Positions 33,510-40,841 of a stretch of DNA of 40,904 nt are shown here, in pieces. Both the position numbers and the translations under genes were made by a program. Origin of the DNA: Bacillota bacterium (GTDB lineage Bacteria; Bacillota; Sulfobacillia; DUSP01; JBFMCS01); NCBI GenBank assembly GCA_040754315.1, contig JBFMCS010000006.1, positions 1-40,904 of the forward strand. The letters run 5' to 3'. The notes under the pieces were generated by a model. That model saw only the letters and a list, made by a program, of their open reading frames with translations, did not search any database and was not told the DNA's origin. Each line of letters starts with the position of its first letter. Position 1 is the first letter of the stretch.

Positions 33510-35178
33510 TTGAGACGAAGGACCCGGCACCTTCTGGGCTGGAGCCTTGTAGCCGCCTTGATCCTAGGTGTTCTGGTCTGGGCGCGCGCCAGCGTGATCC
33601 CGGTGCCCCGGAACAACGTGCAGACACCAGGGACGAGATTGCCTTCTCGGGTCGGAGGGCCTACGAGCTCGCCACCGAGATGGCAACGGGATTCACGGGC
33701 AGGCACAGAGGTACCGAAGCGAACAGGCATAGTGCCTTGTGGATCATGCAGAAGCTGGAGGGAGTGGGGTACGAGACGGAGCAGGACGAGTTTGATGCCA
33801 CTCTCTATGGCGAGTTAACCCCTCTTCAGAACGTCGTTGGGAGGAAGCAGGGGAACCTGGAGGACGCCATAGCCATTGTACCCACCTGGACCAGGTGAGG
33901 ACAACACTCCAGAGCGCCGATAACGATGCCTCGGGCAACGGGATCATGCTGCACCTGGCTGAGGTGTTCCGGGATGTGGATACCGAGTACTCCTTGCTCT
34001 TCATAGCCACAGATGGAGAGGAGTACGGGATGCTCGGGGCCAAGCACTTCGCCGAGAACCACCCCCTCAACCGCCGGGTCTCCATGGCCATATCCCTGGA
34101 CAACGTTGGCAGGTACAACGGGGTCACCTCGCCCGGGGGATGGCTCTACTACCACACCCCCGAGGACACGATTGACCGGATATCGCCGTATCCCATGGAG
34201 CAGGTGGGTGTTCTGGTCGAGGCGCTGATCAGGGAAATGGACCGGAGCGGGGATACCTCCCAATCGCCCGAGCCCTTCCTGTACTTCGAGGCCAGCCGCA
34301 CCTTCCTGCCCAGTCTCCCGCTGAAGGCCGTGGTGCTTGCCCTGGTCGTGCCCCTTTGCTGGTGGATGTTCCTTGCCTGGAATGGGCGCTGGATGGGCCT
34401 CAGGCACCTCCTTGGCCAGTGCCTTAACCTCCTCGTCAACGCCCTGCCATTCCTCGGCGGGCTATTGAGCCTCTACCTTTCGGCTGCGGTGAATCTCATC
34501 CCCCGTTTCAGTTACTACCCTGCGCCGCCTAAGGACCCTGTCCTGTACGAGGTGAAGTGGGTTGCCCTGGCGATAATGCTGGGGATGATGGTGTTATCTG
34601 CAGCCCTCCTGCCCCGGCTGAAGAAGGGGATCCCCCTGGAACTGAAAACCAGGAGACCAGTGGCGCTAGCCGTTCTCTCCGCCCTGTCCATGGCCGTCTA
34701 CCTGTGGAACCCCTTCGCCCTCCTCTTCCTCTTGCCCGCCCTCTACCTGTGGCCGCTTATGGACCCTCGGCGGAGCCTGCCAGGGAGAGTGGCAAACCTC
34801 GGTCTCTTCCTCTGTGGGGACCTGGTGCTCTTCCTGGGCTTGCTCATGTATTCCTACGAGCTCTACCTGGGATGGTACATGTCGTGGTACTTCCTGCAGA
34901 TGCTGGCCTTTGGGATGATACCCCTTCACGCTGCTCTTGCGGGTATCACGGCCATCGCCTCAGGGATAACGATCCTGGCCTGGACAGGAACAGCAAGGAG
35001 GTGGGTAACGCCCGCCAAGGGGTGGATCCTCCGGGATGATCAGCCGCGAAGCCAGTCTTCCACGGCCTGCCTAGTGGAATATCCTGAGGGGGTCGCCTCC
35101 ATTGGCTTGGTTATGTCCTTACACCTCAGGCCCATTCCCTGTTCACCAGGAACCGAGGCCGTGACCCCCACGTGGTAG
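33510..35178 (+). pseudogene. M28-family membrane aminopeptidase, broken by two frameshifts
   Basis: Zn-peptidase with C-terminal membrane segments. Three consecutive frames are needed. Frame 1 from TTG 33510 gives a signal anchor (LLGWSLVAALILGVLVWA). Frame 2 (about 33600-33880) gives RRAYELATEMATGFTGRHRG and LEGVGYETEQDEF. Frame 3 (from about 33882) gives HLDQVRTTLQSADNDASGNG, DGEEYGMLGAKHF and YHTPEDT, which hold the expected metal ligands, then about seven membrane helices. Both changes fit single-base losses, each beside a run of C. GGGAGGAGGGT lies just upstream of the TTG. It could be a real pseudogene or a sequencing artefact. Confidence 0.8.
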
Positions 35179-35389
35179 TTGGAGAACCTCTGAAGCCATC
35201 ATCCCGGCTACGCCTGTGAGACTGAAGAATCTTAGCCAGGGGGCCTGCCCAAAAAGCACCAGGAGGTCAACGTGAGTCGCGATGCATGTACTGGCAAGGT
35301 CCGGGGCGTCCTCCTTGCTGGACAAGGGTGCCTGTGCTGGAGTGTACTGGCCCTGCCTCCTCTTCTTCCCTGAGTGCCGGAGTCCTGCT

Positions 35390-35713
35390 TCACGCTGCGA
35401 ACCGCCGCAAGGCCAGCATCACCAGGAGCCCCAGGGCCAAGGTGACAACAATGTTCCTGCTTTTATAGGCGACTACCCCAGCCACACATCCTGCCAAGAG
35501 GTAGTGGTTACCCACGCTTATGTCCAGGGCCCCGCCGGGTAGCAGGAGGGATGGCACTATCAGGGCTGTGAGTATAGAGGTGGGCATGTGCTTCAGCCAT
35601 CTTTCCAGACAGGCAGGAACCCCGCCACGCCGGAAAAGCGCCAGGCAAACGAAGCGGGTCAAGAACGTGACCACAGCCATTCCAACGATACCCAGCAGTA
35701 CTTCAACTCGCAT
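35390..35713 (-). CDS. azlD: AzlD-family branched-chain amino acid export protein
   Basis: Small membrane subunit of an AzlCD/BrnFE-type exporter for branched-chain amino acids. 107 residues with about four hydrophobic segments (VVTFLTRFVCLALF, PTSILTALIVPSLLL, LVMLAL). Its start overlaps the end of azlC by 11 bases. The motif FLTRFVCLALF fits the TRxxPL-like first helix of AzlD. The liv importer elsewhere in the window handles uptake of similar substrates. Confidence 0.87.
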   Translation of the reverse strand: MRVEVLLGIVGMAVVTFLTRFVCLALFRRGGVPACLERWLKHMPTSILTALIVPSLLLPGGALDISVGNHYLLAGCVAGVVAYKSRNIVVTLALGLLVMLALRRFAA

Positions 35714-36425
35714 CCGTCTTCCCCTCCATCAAGCCCCCGGCCAGACTTGCCACAAGGCAGGCAACTATTATGTACCATTTACCCGGCAGGTAGAGGGCCC
35801 CCGCGACGGACACCGCCCCTGCCAGGACGCAGACCAGCGCCGCGGTCTTGTCCACGAGGCGTGGCACCAGGAGGGCGAGGAAGGTGGCCGGCATGGCGAA
35901 GTCCAGCCCCCAGGCCAGAGGGTCAGCGATATGCCTGCCCATGTAGGCTCCGATCGCCGTGGAGGTCAGCCACACCACGTAGAAAGGCACATGGCAGCCA
36001 AGATGAAAACTGGGGTCGTAGGCATGCTGCCGCAACCGGTCCATGGTCAGCACATAGCTTTCGTCCACTATTCCGAAGGCAAGCAGGGCCTGGAGGGGCA
36101 TGGGCAGTCGTTTCATGTACGGTGCCAGGGAGGCCCCCATTAACAGGTGTCTTAGGTTAATAAGGAGGGTGGTCAGGACGATCATTCCCCACCCGGCCGG
36201 CCCTGACAGCATGGTCAGTGCCACGAATTGAGAGGCACCAGCGAAAACCAGGGCTGACATGAGGATGGTCTCCATGGGAGTCAATGCCACTGTGACCCCC
36301 ATTACTCCACAGGTCACCCCGAAGGGCACTACTCCAATTGTTACGGGAAGGCTGGCACGAATCCCTGACCAGAACTCCGACCTCGGGTCACCAGTCACCG
36401 CTGTTACGGTTCTTGCCTCGCTCAT
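35703..36425 (-). CDS. azlC: AzlC-family branched-chain amino acid export permease
   Basis: Large subunit of the exporter, 240 residues, seven or eight hydrophobic segments. Family features: GIRASLPVTIGVVPFGVTCG, FAGASQFVALTML, INLRHLLMGASLAPY and FGIVDESYVLT. The ATG at 36425 has GAGGGG about 8 bases upstream; a longer in-frame reading crosses the promoter and is rejected. Divergent from the MocR gene, whose product probably controls it. Confidence 0.92.
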   Translation of the reverse strand: MSEARTVTAVTGDPRSEFWSGIRASLPVTIGVVPFGVTCGVMGVTVALTPMETILMSALVFAGASQFVALTMLSGPAGWGMIVLTTLLINLRHLLMGASLAPYMKRLPMPLQALLAFGIVDESYVLTMDRLRQHAYDPSFHLGCHVPFYVVWLTSTAIGAYMGRHIADPLAWGLDFAMPATFLALLVPRLVDKTAALVCVLAGAVSVAGALYLPGKWYIIVACLVASLAGGLMEGKTDAS

Positions 36426-36452
36426 AGGACATCCCCTCGCTTGTGTTTTTCC

Positions 36453-36481
36453 ATCATACCCAGAAGGGAAAACAGCGTAAA
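36453..36481 (-). promoter_or_regulatory. azlCD promoter
   Basis: On the minus strand: TTTACG (36481-36476), 17 bases, TATGAT (36458-36453). The inverted repeat bound by the regulator directly abuts the upstream side of the -35, a normal position for an activator. Confidence 0.6.
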
Positions 36482-36516
36482 TATCCAATTAGCGATTTAG
36501 TGGCCCAAATTGGATA
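36482..36516. promoter_or_regulatory. Operator-like inverted repeat in the azlC-mocR gap
   Basis: TATCCAATT (36482-36490) and AATTGGATA (36508-36516) form a 9-bp inverted repeat with a 17-base gap. A third half site AATTGGAT lies at 36570-36577 inside the regulator gene. Probable MocR binding sites. Confidence 0.65.
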
Positions 36517-36538
36517 CCTAGGGATTGTGAGGGGGCAT

Positions 36539-38065
36539 ATGGACACATCCAAAATCCTATCGGACGCTAAATTGGATCCACATTCCCGGCAGCCGATGTA
36601 CAGGCAAGTGGCGGACATCATCTGCGAAAGGATAAGGGGCTCTGTCTTCCCTGGCGGGTGCAAGCTACCGCCAGAGAGGGAGCTGGCTGTACTGTTTGGG
36701 GTTAGCCGCACTACTGCCATAAACGCCTATCGCCACCTGGAGAAGCAAGGTATGGTAGTTACAAGGGTAGGCAGCGGTACCTACGTGGCCCAGGCCCCTG
36801 CCGCCCAGCCCCGGGACGAGCTTGGGGTTCCCTGGATGCAGGTGATGACCCCAATTCCCCAAATCCCGCTTCCCACAGTACTGAGGGACATACTTGAGGC
36901 GAGCACCTCCGGAGGGGGCATTTCTCTGGCGGCGGGGATGCCTGATCCCCAGCTGTACCCGGTGGATTCCCTCCCGCAGTTCTTCACCGCGACTCACGGG
37001 GGAGTCAACCCCCAGGATCTAGGTCACATCGCCACCCAGGGGTACGGGCCCCTGCGCCAGACTCTGGGCAAGGTGCTGGCGGACCGGGGCGTCACAACCA
37101 CGCCTGACGACGTTATGATCACCGCAGGCTCACAGCAGGGCCTGTACCTTCTTGGTAAGGCATTGCTGGAACCGGGGGACTACGTGGTGGTGGAATCCCC
37201 AACCTACATCGGAGCTCACCAGGTGTTCAACGCATCCGGGGCGAGGATCCTGGGCCTGCCTGCAACGGGGCAGTTTCCCTTTGGTCTTCTTGAGGATTAC
37301 CTGATCCGCTACCGGCCCAAGATCCTCTACGTAATACCCACATACCATAACCCCACTGGCAGGGTAATGTCCCAGGCCGAGAGAATGGAGGTTCTCAGGC
37401 TGGCCGCCCGGCACAGGCTGGTGGTGGTGGAGGATGACCCCTACAGCGAGCTGCACTACGGAGCGAAACCTCCTCCTCCCCTCAAGGCTATGGATACGTA
37501 CGGCTGTGTGGTATACCTGAGCACGTTCTCCAAGGTCCTCTTTCCGGGACTGCGCACCGGTTACGTGGTGGCTCATCCAGCCCTACTCAACCGCATGGCC
37601 CTGGAGAAACAATTTGTCGACCTGCATACCAACAACATGGTCCAGTGGCTGCTTTGTGAACTGCTCGAGGGCGGGGGCCTGGAGAGCCACCTGGCGATGA
37701 TACGCGGGGAGTACAGGAGCCGCCGGGACGCCCTGGCCAAGGCTCTCCGGAGGTACTTGGGGGACGACCTGTCCTTTAGTACCCCTGAGGGAGGCTTCTA
37801 CCTCTGGTGCAGGATCAACCGACCGGTCTCCGCCAGCCGGTTGCTCCAGGAGGCCAGCGGCGAAGGGGTTTCCTTCGTACCAGGCGAGGCCTTCTACGTT
37901 AGCCCACCTGAGGGAGAAAGGGAGCTGCGACTGTGCTTCGCTGCCAATTCGGAAGGGCGACTCCGGGAGGGCGCCCGCCGGCTTGGCAGGGCCCTTGCTT
38001 CCGTTTCAGCGACGAGCAAGACGTCGAAGGCTGCGGGGGACAAGGGGACAAGACCGATCGTATAG
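36539..38065 (+). CDS. MocR-type GntR/aminotransferase-fold transcription regulator
   Basis: 508 residues. The N-terminal winged helix of the GntR family (about 15-85: QPMYRQVADIICERIR, LPPERELAVLFGVSRTTAINAYRHLE) is joined to a PLP-dependent fold type I domain with GSQQGLYLLGKALLEPGD, PTYHNPTG, EDDPYSELHY and the PLP lysine in YLSTFSKVLFPGLRTGY. MocR proteins sense PLP or amino-acid-PLP adducts. ATG at 36539 with GAGGGGG upstream; an earlier ATG in frame (36443) would cross the operator. The likely target is the divergent azlCD pair, with autoregulation. Confidence 0.92.
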   Translation: MDTSKILSDAKLDPHSRQPMYRQVADIICERIRGSVFPGGCKLPPERELAVLFGVSRTTAINAYRHLEKQGMVVTRVGSGTYVAQAPAAQPRDELGVPWMQVMTPIPQIPLPTVLRDILEASTSGGGISLAAGMPDPQLYPVDSLPQFFTATHGGVNPQDLGHIATQGYGPLRQTLGKVLADRGVTTTPDDVMITAGSQQGLYLLGKALLEPGDYVVVESPTYIGAHQVFNASGARILGLPATGQFPFGLLEDYLIRYRPKILYVIPTYHNPTGRVMSQAERMEVLRLAARHRLVVVEDDPYSELHYGAKPPPPLKAMDTYGCVVYLSTFSKVLFPGLRTGYVVAHPALLNRMALEKQFVDLHTNNMVQWLLCELLEGGGLESHLAMIRGEYRSRRDALAKALRRYLGDDLSFSTPEGGFYLWCRINRPVSASRLLQEASGEGVSFVPGEAFYVSPPEGERELRLCFAANSEGRLREGARRLGRALASVSATSKTSKAAGDKGTRPIV

Positions 38066-38118
38066 GGAGACTAGTGTCGAAGATGCCCTGCGACGTAATG
38101 GGTTGCGAGGGCCAGGTT

Positions 38119-38163
38119 ATCCGTAATCAGCAGGCCAAGGGTTCAAATCCCTTCATAACTCCG
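38119..38163 (+). other. 3' half of a tRNA-Thr-like sequence, possible attachment site
   Basis: Reads as anticodon loop TCCGTAA (anticodon CGT, Thr), stem TCAGC, variable AGGCC, T-arm AAGGG-TTCAAAT-CCCTT and an acceptor-like CATAACT. The T-arm is perfect. The 5' half upstream does not fold: the anticodon stem pairs only 3 of 5 and there is no D-arm. Loss of only the 5' half is what an integrative element's distal attachment site looks like. It marks the start of the low-GC island. Confidence 0.5.
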
Positions 38164-38324
38164 GGATAATCAGGGTTTTGGCTTCACCCCCAGCTTTTCC
38201 ATACGCTCAAGCGTGCAGCACGTAACCTTTCGGCATTTTGGGAAGCCTTATCGTTTCTTAGGGCTAGTGCCATGTCCTTGGGGATAGGTATCGTCCGTCT
38301 TGACCGAATAACAGCCGCCGCAGG
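38164..38324 (+). other. Short gene-free stretch before the IS200 element
   Basis: About 160 bases between the tRNA-like fragment and the IS200 left-end hairpin. No gene, promoter or terminator was recognised. Confidence 0.4.
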
Positions 38325-38835
38325 CCCCGCCCTTCAGGGCTGGGGATAGGCGGTCCTTGGTTTCAGACTGCTGTCATTATATGGTATGATTGGGCGTAAG
38401 GCGCGAATCCAGGTCCAACAACAACATAGTCTACTGCTGCAAGTACCACGTGGTATGGTGCCCGAAGTACCGCCCTCCCGTCCTGAAGGACGGGGTGGAC
38501 TCCCGGCTCAAGGAAATCCTCGGCGATGTGGCGCGGGAGAGAGGATCATCGAGCTGGAGGTCATGCCGGACCACGTCCACCTGCTGGTGGAGGTGGATCC
38601 CCGGTTCGGCATCCACCGGCTGGTGAAGCTCATGAAGGGCCGCTCCTCCCGCATCCTGAGCCAGGAGTTCTCCTGGCTCAGGTCGAGGCTTTTAACCCTC
38701 TGGACCAACAGATACTTCGTGGCCACCGTGGGAATGGCTCCCCTTGCGACCCTGCGTGAGTACATCGAGAGACAGAAGTACGTCTGAGACGCCCAGTTTC
38801 GTGTGTGAGGTTCCCCTCCGGGGCTCCCCACCTCA
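38325..38835 (+). mobile_element. IS200-type element (TnpA only)
   Basis: The left-end hairpin CCCC-GCCCT/AGGGC-GGGG (38325-38345) precedes the transposase. At the right end, TGAGGT (38806-38811) pairs with ACCTCA (38830-38835) around a CCCC/GGGG-rich inner stem. Subterminal hairpins and a lone Y1 transposase without inverted terminal repeats are the mark of IS200. The exact cut sites were not determined and may lie a few tens of bases outside. Confidence 0.75.
38390..38787 (+). pseudogene. tnpA: IS200 Y1 transposase TnpA, frameshifted
   Basis: HUH-family single-strand transposase. Frame 1 from TTG 38390 gives RRESRSNNNIVY and YHVVWCPKYRPPVLKDGV. The frame is lost at 38543-38545 and continues one base out as IIELEVMPDHVHLLVEVD, with the HUH motif HVHLL, then TLWTNRYFVATVG and the catalytic-Tyr region YIERQK. 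A single-base loss after ARERG accounts for it. Intact homologues are about 130-150 residues. The element cannot move itself unless a helper is present or the reading is corrected. Confidence 0.85.
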
Positions 38836-39076
38836 GGAGAAACAGGGCGGTGGACTCCGAAGCTTAACTCAGGCTGCCTGAACAAACATTCCAATTCCCT
38901 GTCCCAACGTGGGGCGTAAGAACCATTTGCCATAGAGCACCTGATCCTCTACAATCCCCATACACCGCCGCCAACTACCCCTTCATGACCGCCTTGAAGC
39001 CCATAAAAGGATGCCTCCTGCACCATGACAATCCGCTGATGTACGTGCAACGCAAATGCCTCAAGGCTGATTCCAC
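38836..39076 (+). other. Gene-free stretch between IS200 and the TAC-like operon
   Basis: About 240 bases with no recognisable gene. It contains no clear hairpin or repeat beyond those listed. Confidence 0.4.
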
Positions 39077-39105
39077 TTGACGAAGAGCCTTGACCATTAT
39101 AGTAT
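39077..39105 (+). promoter_or_regulatory. Promoter of the HicA-HicB-SecB-like operon
   Basis: TTGACG (39077-39082), 17 bases, TAGTAT (39100-39105). Predicted RNA start near 39112, at the edge of the palindrome. Confidence 0.65.
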
Positions 39106-39112
39106 TGTATGC

Positions 39113-39128
39113 GCACCACATGTGGTGC
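39113..39128. promoter_or_regulatory. Perfect palindromic operator
   Basis: GCACCACATGTGGTGC is a perfect 16-bp palindrome starting 8 bases after the -10. This placement suits repression by the ribbon-helix-helix domain of the HicB-like protein, as in other toxin-antitoxin operons. Confidence 0.65.
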
Positions 39129-39177
39129 TCGGAGGAATACGTATAGCCCACCAGCGAATAATAAGGGTGGTGAATCC

Positions 39178-39450
39178 GTGGCTACCGCGACTAAGACCTT
39201 ACTGCGATTTCTTGACGCTCCACAGAATTCAAAGTGGAGCAAGTTGGTTCCTGCGCTTAGGGCTTTCGGATTCGAGGTTGAGCAGTGCTCTGATGATCCA
39301 AATAACTGGATGGTGCTTCACCCGGCAGATGAGCGCATTATCACGGTCTCGGTAAAAGATAATTTACTGAAGAAACCCGTTTACCGCACAAAGCTTACGA
39401 AATACGTTCGAAGTGTGCTGGATGAGTTGAATGAGGAAGAGGAGGATTGA
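39178..39450 (+). CDS. hicA: HicA-like toxin candidate
   Basis: 90 residues from GTG 39178, with AAGGGTGGTGA ending 4 bases upstream. The predicted order helix (SKLVPALRAFGFEVEQ), strands (NWMVLHP, RIITVSVKD), helix (LTKYVRSVLDEL) follows the HicA double-stranded-RNA-binding fold. HicA toxins are ribosome-independent mRNA interferases. The canonical GSHxxY motif with the catalytic His is absent; SDDPNNW stands in its place and the only His is in VLHP. The protein is also longer than usual HicA (about 60 residues), with an N-terminal extension and an acidic tail. The family call rests on fold pattern and the adjacent HicB. Base composition is lower in G+C than the rest of the window. Confidence 0.6.
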   Translation: MATATKTLLRFLDAPQNSKWSKLVPALRAFGFEVEQCSDDPNNWMVLHPADERIITVSVKDNLLKKPVYRTKLTKYVRSVLDELNEEEED

Positions 39451-39451
39451 C

Positions 39452-40048
39452 ATGGTTAGCCGAGACTTGGAGTTCTACATGAGCCAAAACTATCCTATAA
39501 CCTTAAGGGCATTGACCCAAGAAGAAGGAGGCGGATGGTTTGCGGAGATAAAGGAACTTCCAGGCTGCATGGCTGATGGAGAGACAGAACAGGAAGCCTT
39601 GGCCAATATTCAGGCATCCAAGAAACTATGGCTCAGCGCAGCGTTGAAGCGCGGAAGAAGGGTCCCCATGCCCCAGGTCGATGATCAGGAGGAGTACTCT
39701 GGTAGGTTGACTGTTCGGATGCCCAAGAGCCTGCATCGCAAGATTGCAGCGTTGGCGAGGAAAGAGGGAAGCAGTCTCAATCAGTTCATACTTGCGGCAT
39801 TAGCTTTTGATACGGGCGTTTTTGAATCAGCAAAGAAGGCCCCTCAAGAGGTACACATAATTGTTGAGGAGCGGCCAATCGACTTGCGTACAGCCTATCT
39901 GAGTCATCTTTCAATGGGTTCATGGAATAGGTGTATGCCTTATGACAGAGGGGTGATACCAAGTGGAGAAGAAGCTGGAACTCATGTTCGACAAGGTCCG
40001 GCTGGAGTCTTTGGTCTTAAAGACGGTTACTGCCAAACCAGGAGCTGA
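39452..40048 (+). CDS. hicB: HicB-family antitoxin with C-terminal extension
   Basis: 198 residues. The HicB RNase-H-like domain is at about 14-75 (GGGWFAEIKELPGCMADGET, EALANI). A ribbon-helix-helix domain is at about 84-120 (YSGRLTVRMPKSLHRKIAA, SSLNQFILAALAF), which should bind DNA and repress the operon. A further 80 residues follow; about 130-170 contain hydrophobic and aromatic residues (VHIIVEE, LRTAYLSHLSMGSW, CMPYDRG). ATG at 39452 follows GGAGG (39441-39445) by 6 bases and lies one base after the hicA stop. The 3' end overlaps the SecB-like gene by 86 bases. In TAC systems an antitoxin extension of this kind is the chaperone addiction region, a natural reading here. Confidence 0.85.
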   Translation: MVSRDLEFYMSQNYPITLRALTQEEGGGWFAEIKELPGCMADGETEQEALANIQASKKLWLSAALKRGRRVPMPQVDDQEEYSGRLTVRMPKSLHRKIAALARKEGSSLNQFILAALAFDTGVFESAKKAPQEVHIIVEERPIDLRTAYLSHLSMGSWNRCMPYDRGVIPSGEEAGTHVRQGPAGVFGLKDGYCQTRS

Positions 40049-40397
40049 GTCATTTGCTTTTCAAGAAGAATCCAGGTTAGAGGTTAAAAGAGAGAAAGGA
40101 GACGAAGTAATACTTCGTCTGATTGAACAGTATTGTTTCGAGCCCCTGGGTCACCTAGAAATGGAGATAGTCGTGGTTGGACAGGTCAAAGTGGACCCGG
40201 AGTTTACTGAGGGCGAAATAGCCGCGGCTGTTGAAGCCGGCGGATATCCTTTGTACAGTACACGCAGTCTACTCGTTGGATACCTTACTAACATGGCTTT
40301 GGGTTTCCCAATAGTACTGCCCCCATTCCCAACTGAGGACGGACTAGCGGAACCAGAGGATCAATCAGAAAAGATTCAGTTCGATGTGGATGTTTAG
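39963..40397 (+). CDS. SecB-like chaperone candidate (TAC-type)
   Basis: 144 residues from GTG 39963, 9 bases after GAGGGG (39948-39953). Strand-rich N-terminal half (ESFAFQEESRLEVKRE, EMEIVVVGQVKVDPEF). The C-terminal helix pattern PLYSTRSLLVGYLTNMALG and the tail FPIVLPPFP match the layout of SecB and SecB-like proteins, where a helix rich in small and hydrophobic residues is followed by a P-rich segment. SecB is not a normal part of Firmicute secretion, so a solitary copy within a hicAB operon points to a toxin-antitoxin-chaperone role. The call is from pattern reading, not a search. Confidence 0.6.
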   Translation: MEKKLELMFDKVRLESLVLKTVTAKPGAESFAFQEESRLEVKREKGDEVILRLIEQYCFEPLGHLEMEIVVVGQVKVDPEFTEGEIAAAVEAGGYPLYSTRSLLVGYLTNMALGFPIVLPPFPTEDGLAEPEDQSEKIQFDVDV

Positions 40398-40415
40398 CTC
40401 GGAAGAAATGCATCA

Positions 40416-40445
40416 ATGGCCCTTGGGTTTCCCTTGGGCCATTTT
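40416..40445 (+). terminator. Terminator of the TAC-like operon
   Basis: ATGGCCC (40416-40422) pairs with GGGCCAT (40436-40442), with an inner GGG/CCC pair, followed by TTTT (40442-40445). It lies 18 bases after the SecB-like stop. Confidence 0.85.
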
Positions 40446-40448
40446 CAC

Positions 40449-40720
40449 GTGCGCCGGCATGGGCGAGTGCTAGCGGTTGGAAGTCCCGTGAGGAGGGTGG
40501 TCCCGTACAACCTCTAGCCGAAGGCGAGGGGCGACACGGGATCTGAAGGAAGCCCTAGGCAAAACCGTGGCCCGACGAGCACGAGCCCCGGAGGAGGCAG
40601 CAACGTCTGGGCGAGCCTGCATGAAGGGAAGAAAGATATGGGCTCCCATGCCTGTTACTGCTACGGGGTAAGACCCAAGGGATATAAGCAGAACGGTGAA
40701 GAAAGCCTGGGATGCGAAAT
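40449..40720 (+). ncRNA. 5' domain I of a group IIC intron
   Basis: Begins with the group II 5' consensus GTGCG (40449-40453) and reads CCGGCATGGG, GGGCGACACGG, ATCTGAAGGAAGC (40541-40553), AGGCAAA and CGACGAGCACGAGC in the same order as the Oceanobacillus iheyensis IIC intron, as I recall its sequence. It lies three bases after the T-run of the preceding terminator, the usual IIC target. No maturase frame and no domain V/VI were found before the window ends, so the intron is truncated, lacks an ORF or continues outside. Confidence 0.8.
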
Positions 40721-40800
40721 CACGAGCATTGAGGCTTCAGACTTGATCCTTCATCTTACGTTCAATCCATGCTATAACCCGAGTTTAACAGATAAAAGGG

Positions 40801-40841
40801 GCAAAATCTCCCGAAACCGTTGCGGTTACAGGAGATTTTGC
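40801..40841. repeat. Strong inverted repeat near the right edge
   Basis: GCAAAATCTCC (40801-40811) pairs with GGAGATTTTGC (40831-40841); inside it AACCG pairs with CGGTT around TTG. It lies beyond recognisable intron sequence and before a possible start of another frame (ATG near 40873) that runs off the window. It could be a terminator, an element end or intron structure. Confidence 0.6.

Noticed and set aside
38094-38161. Complete tRNA gene
   Set aside because: The anticodon stem pairs only 3 of 5, no D-arm forms and the acceptor ends pair imperfectly. Only the 3' half is convincing.
39109-39177. Upstream start for the HicA-like gene
   Set aside because: The frame extends upstream across the palindrome and the predicted RNA start. 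The GTG at 39178 has a strong ribosome site.
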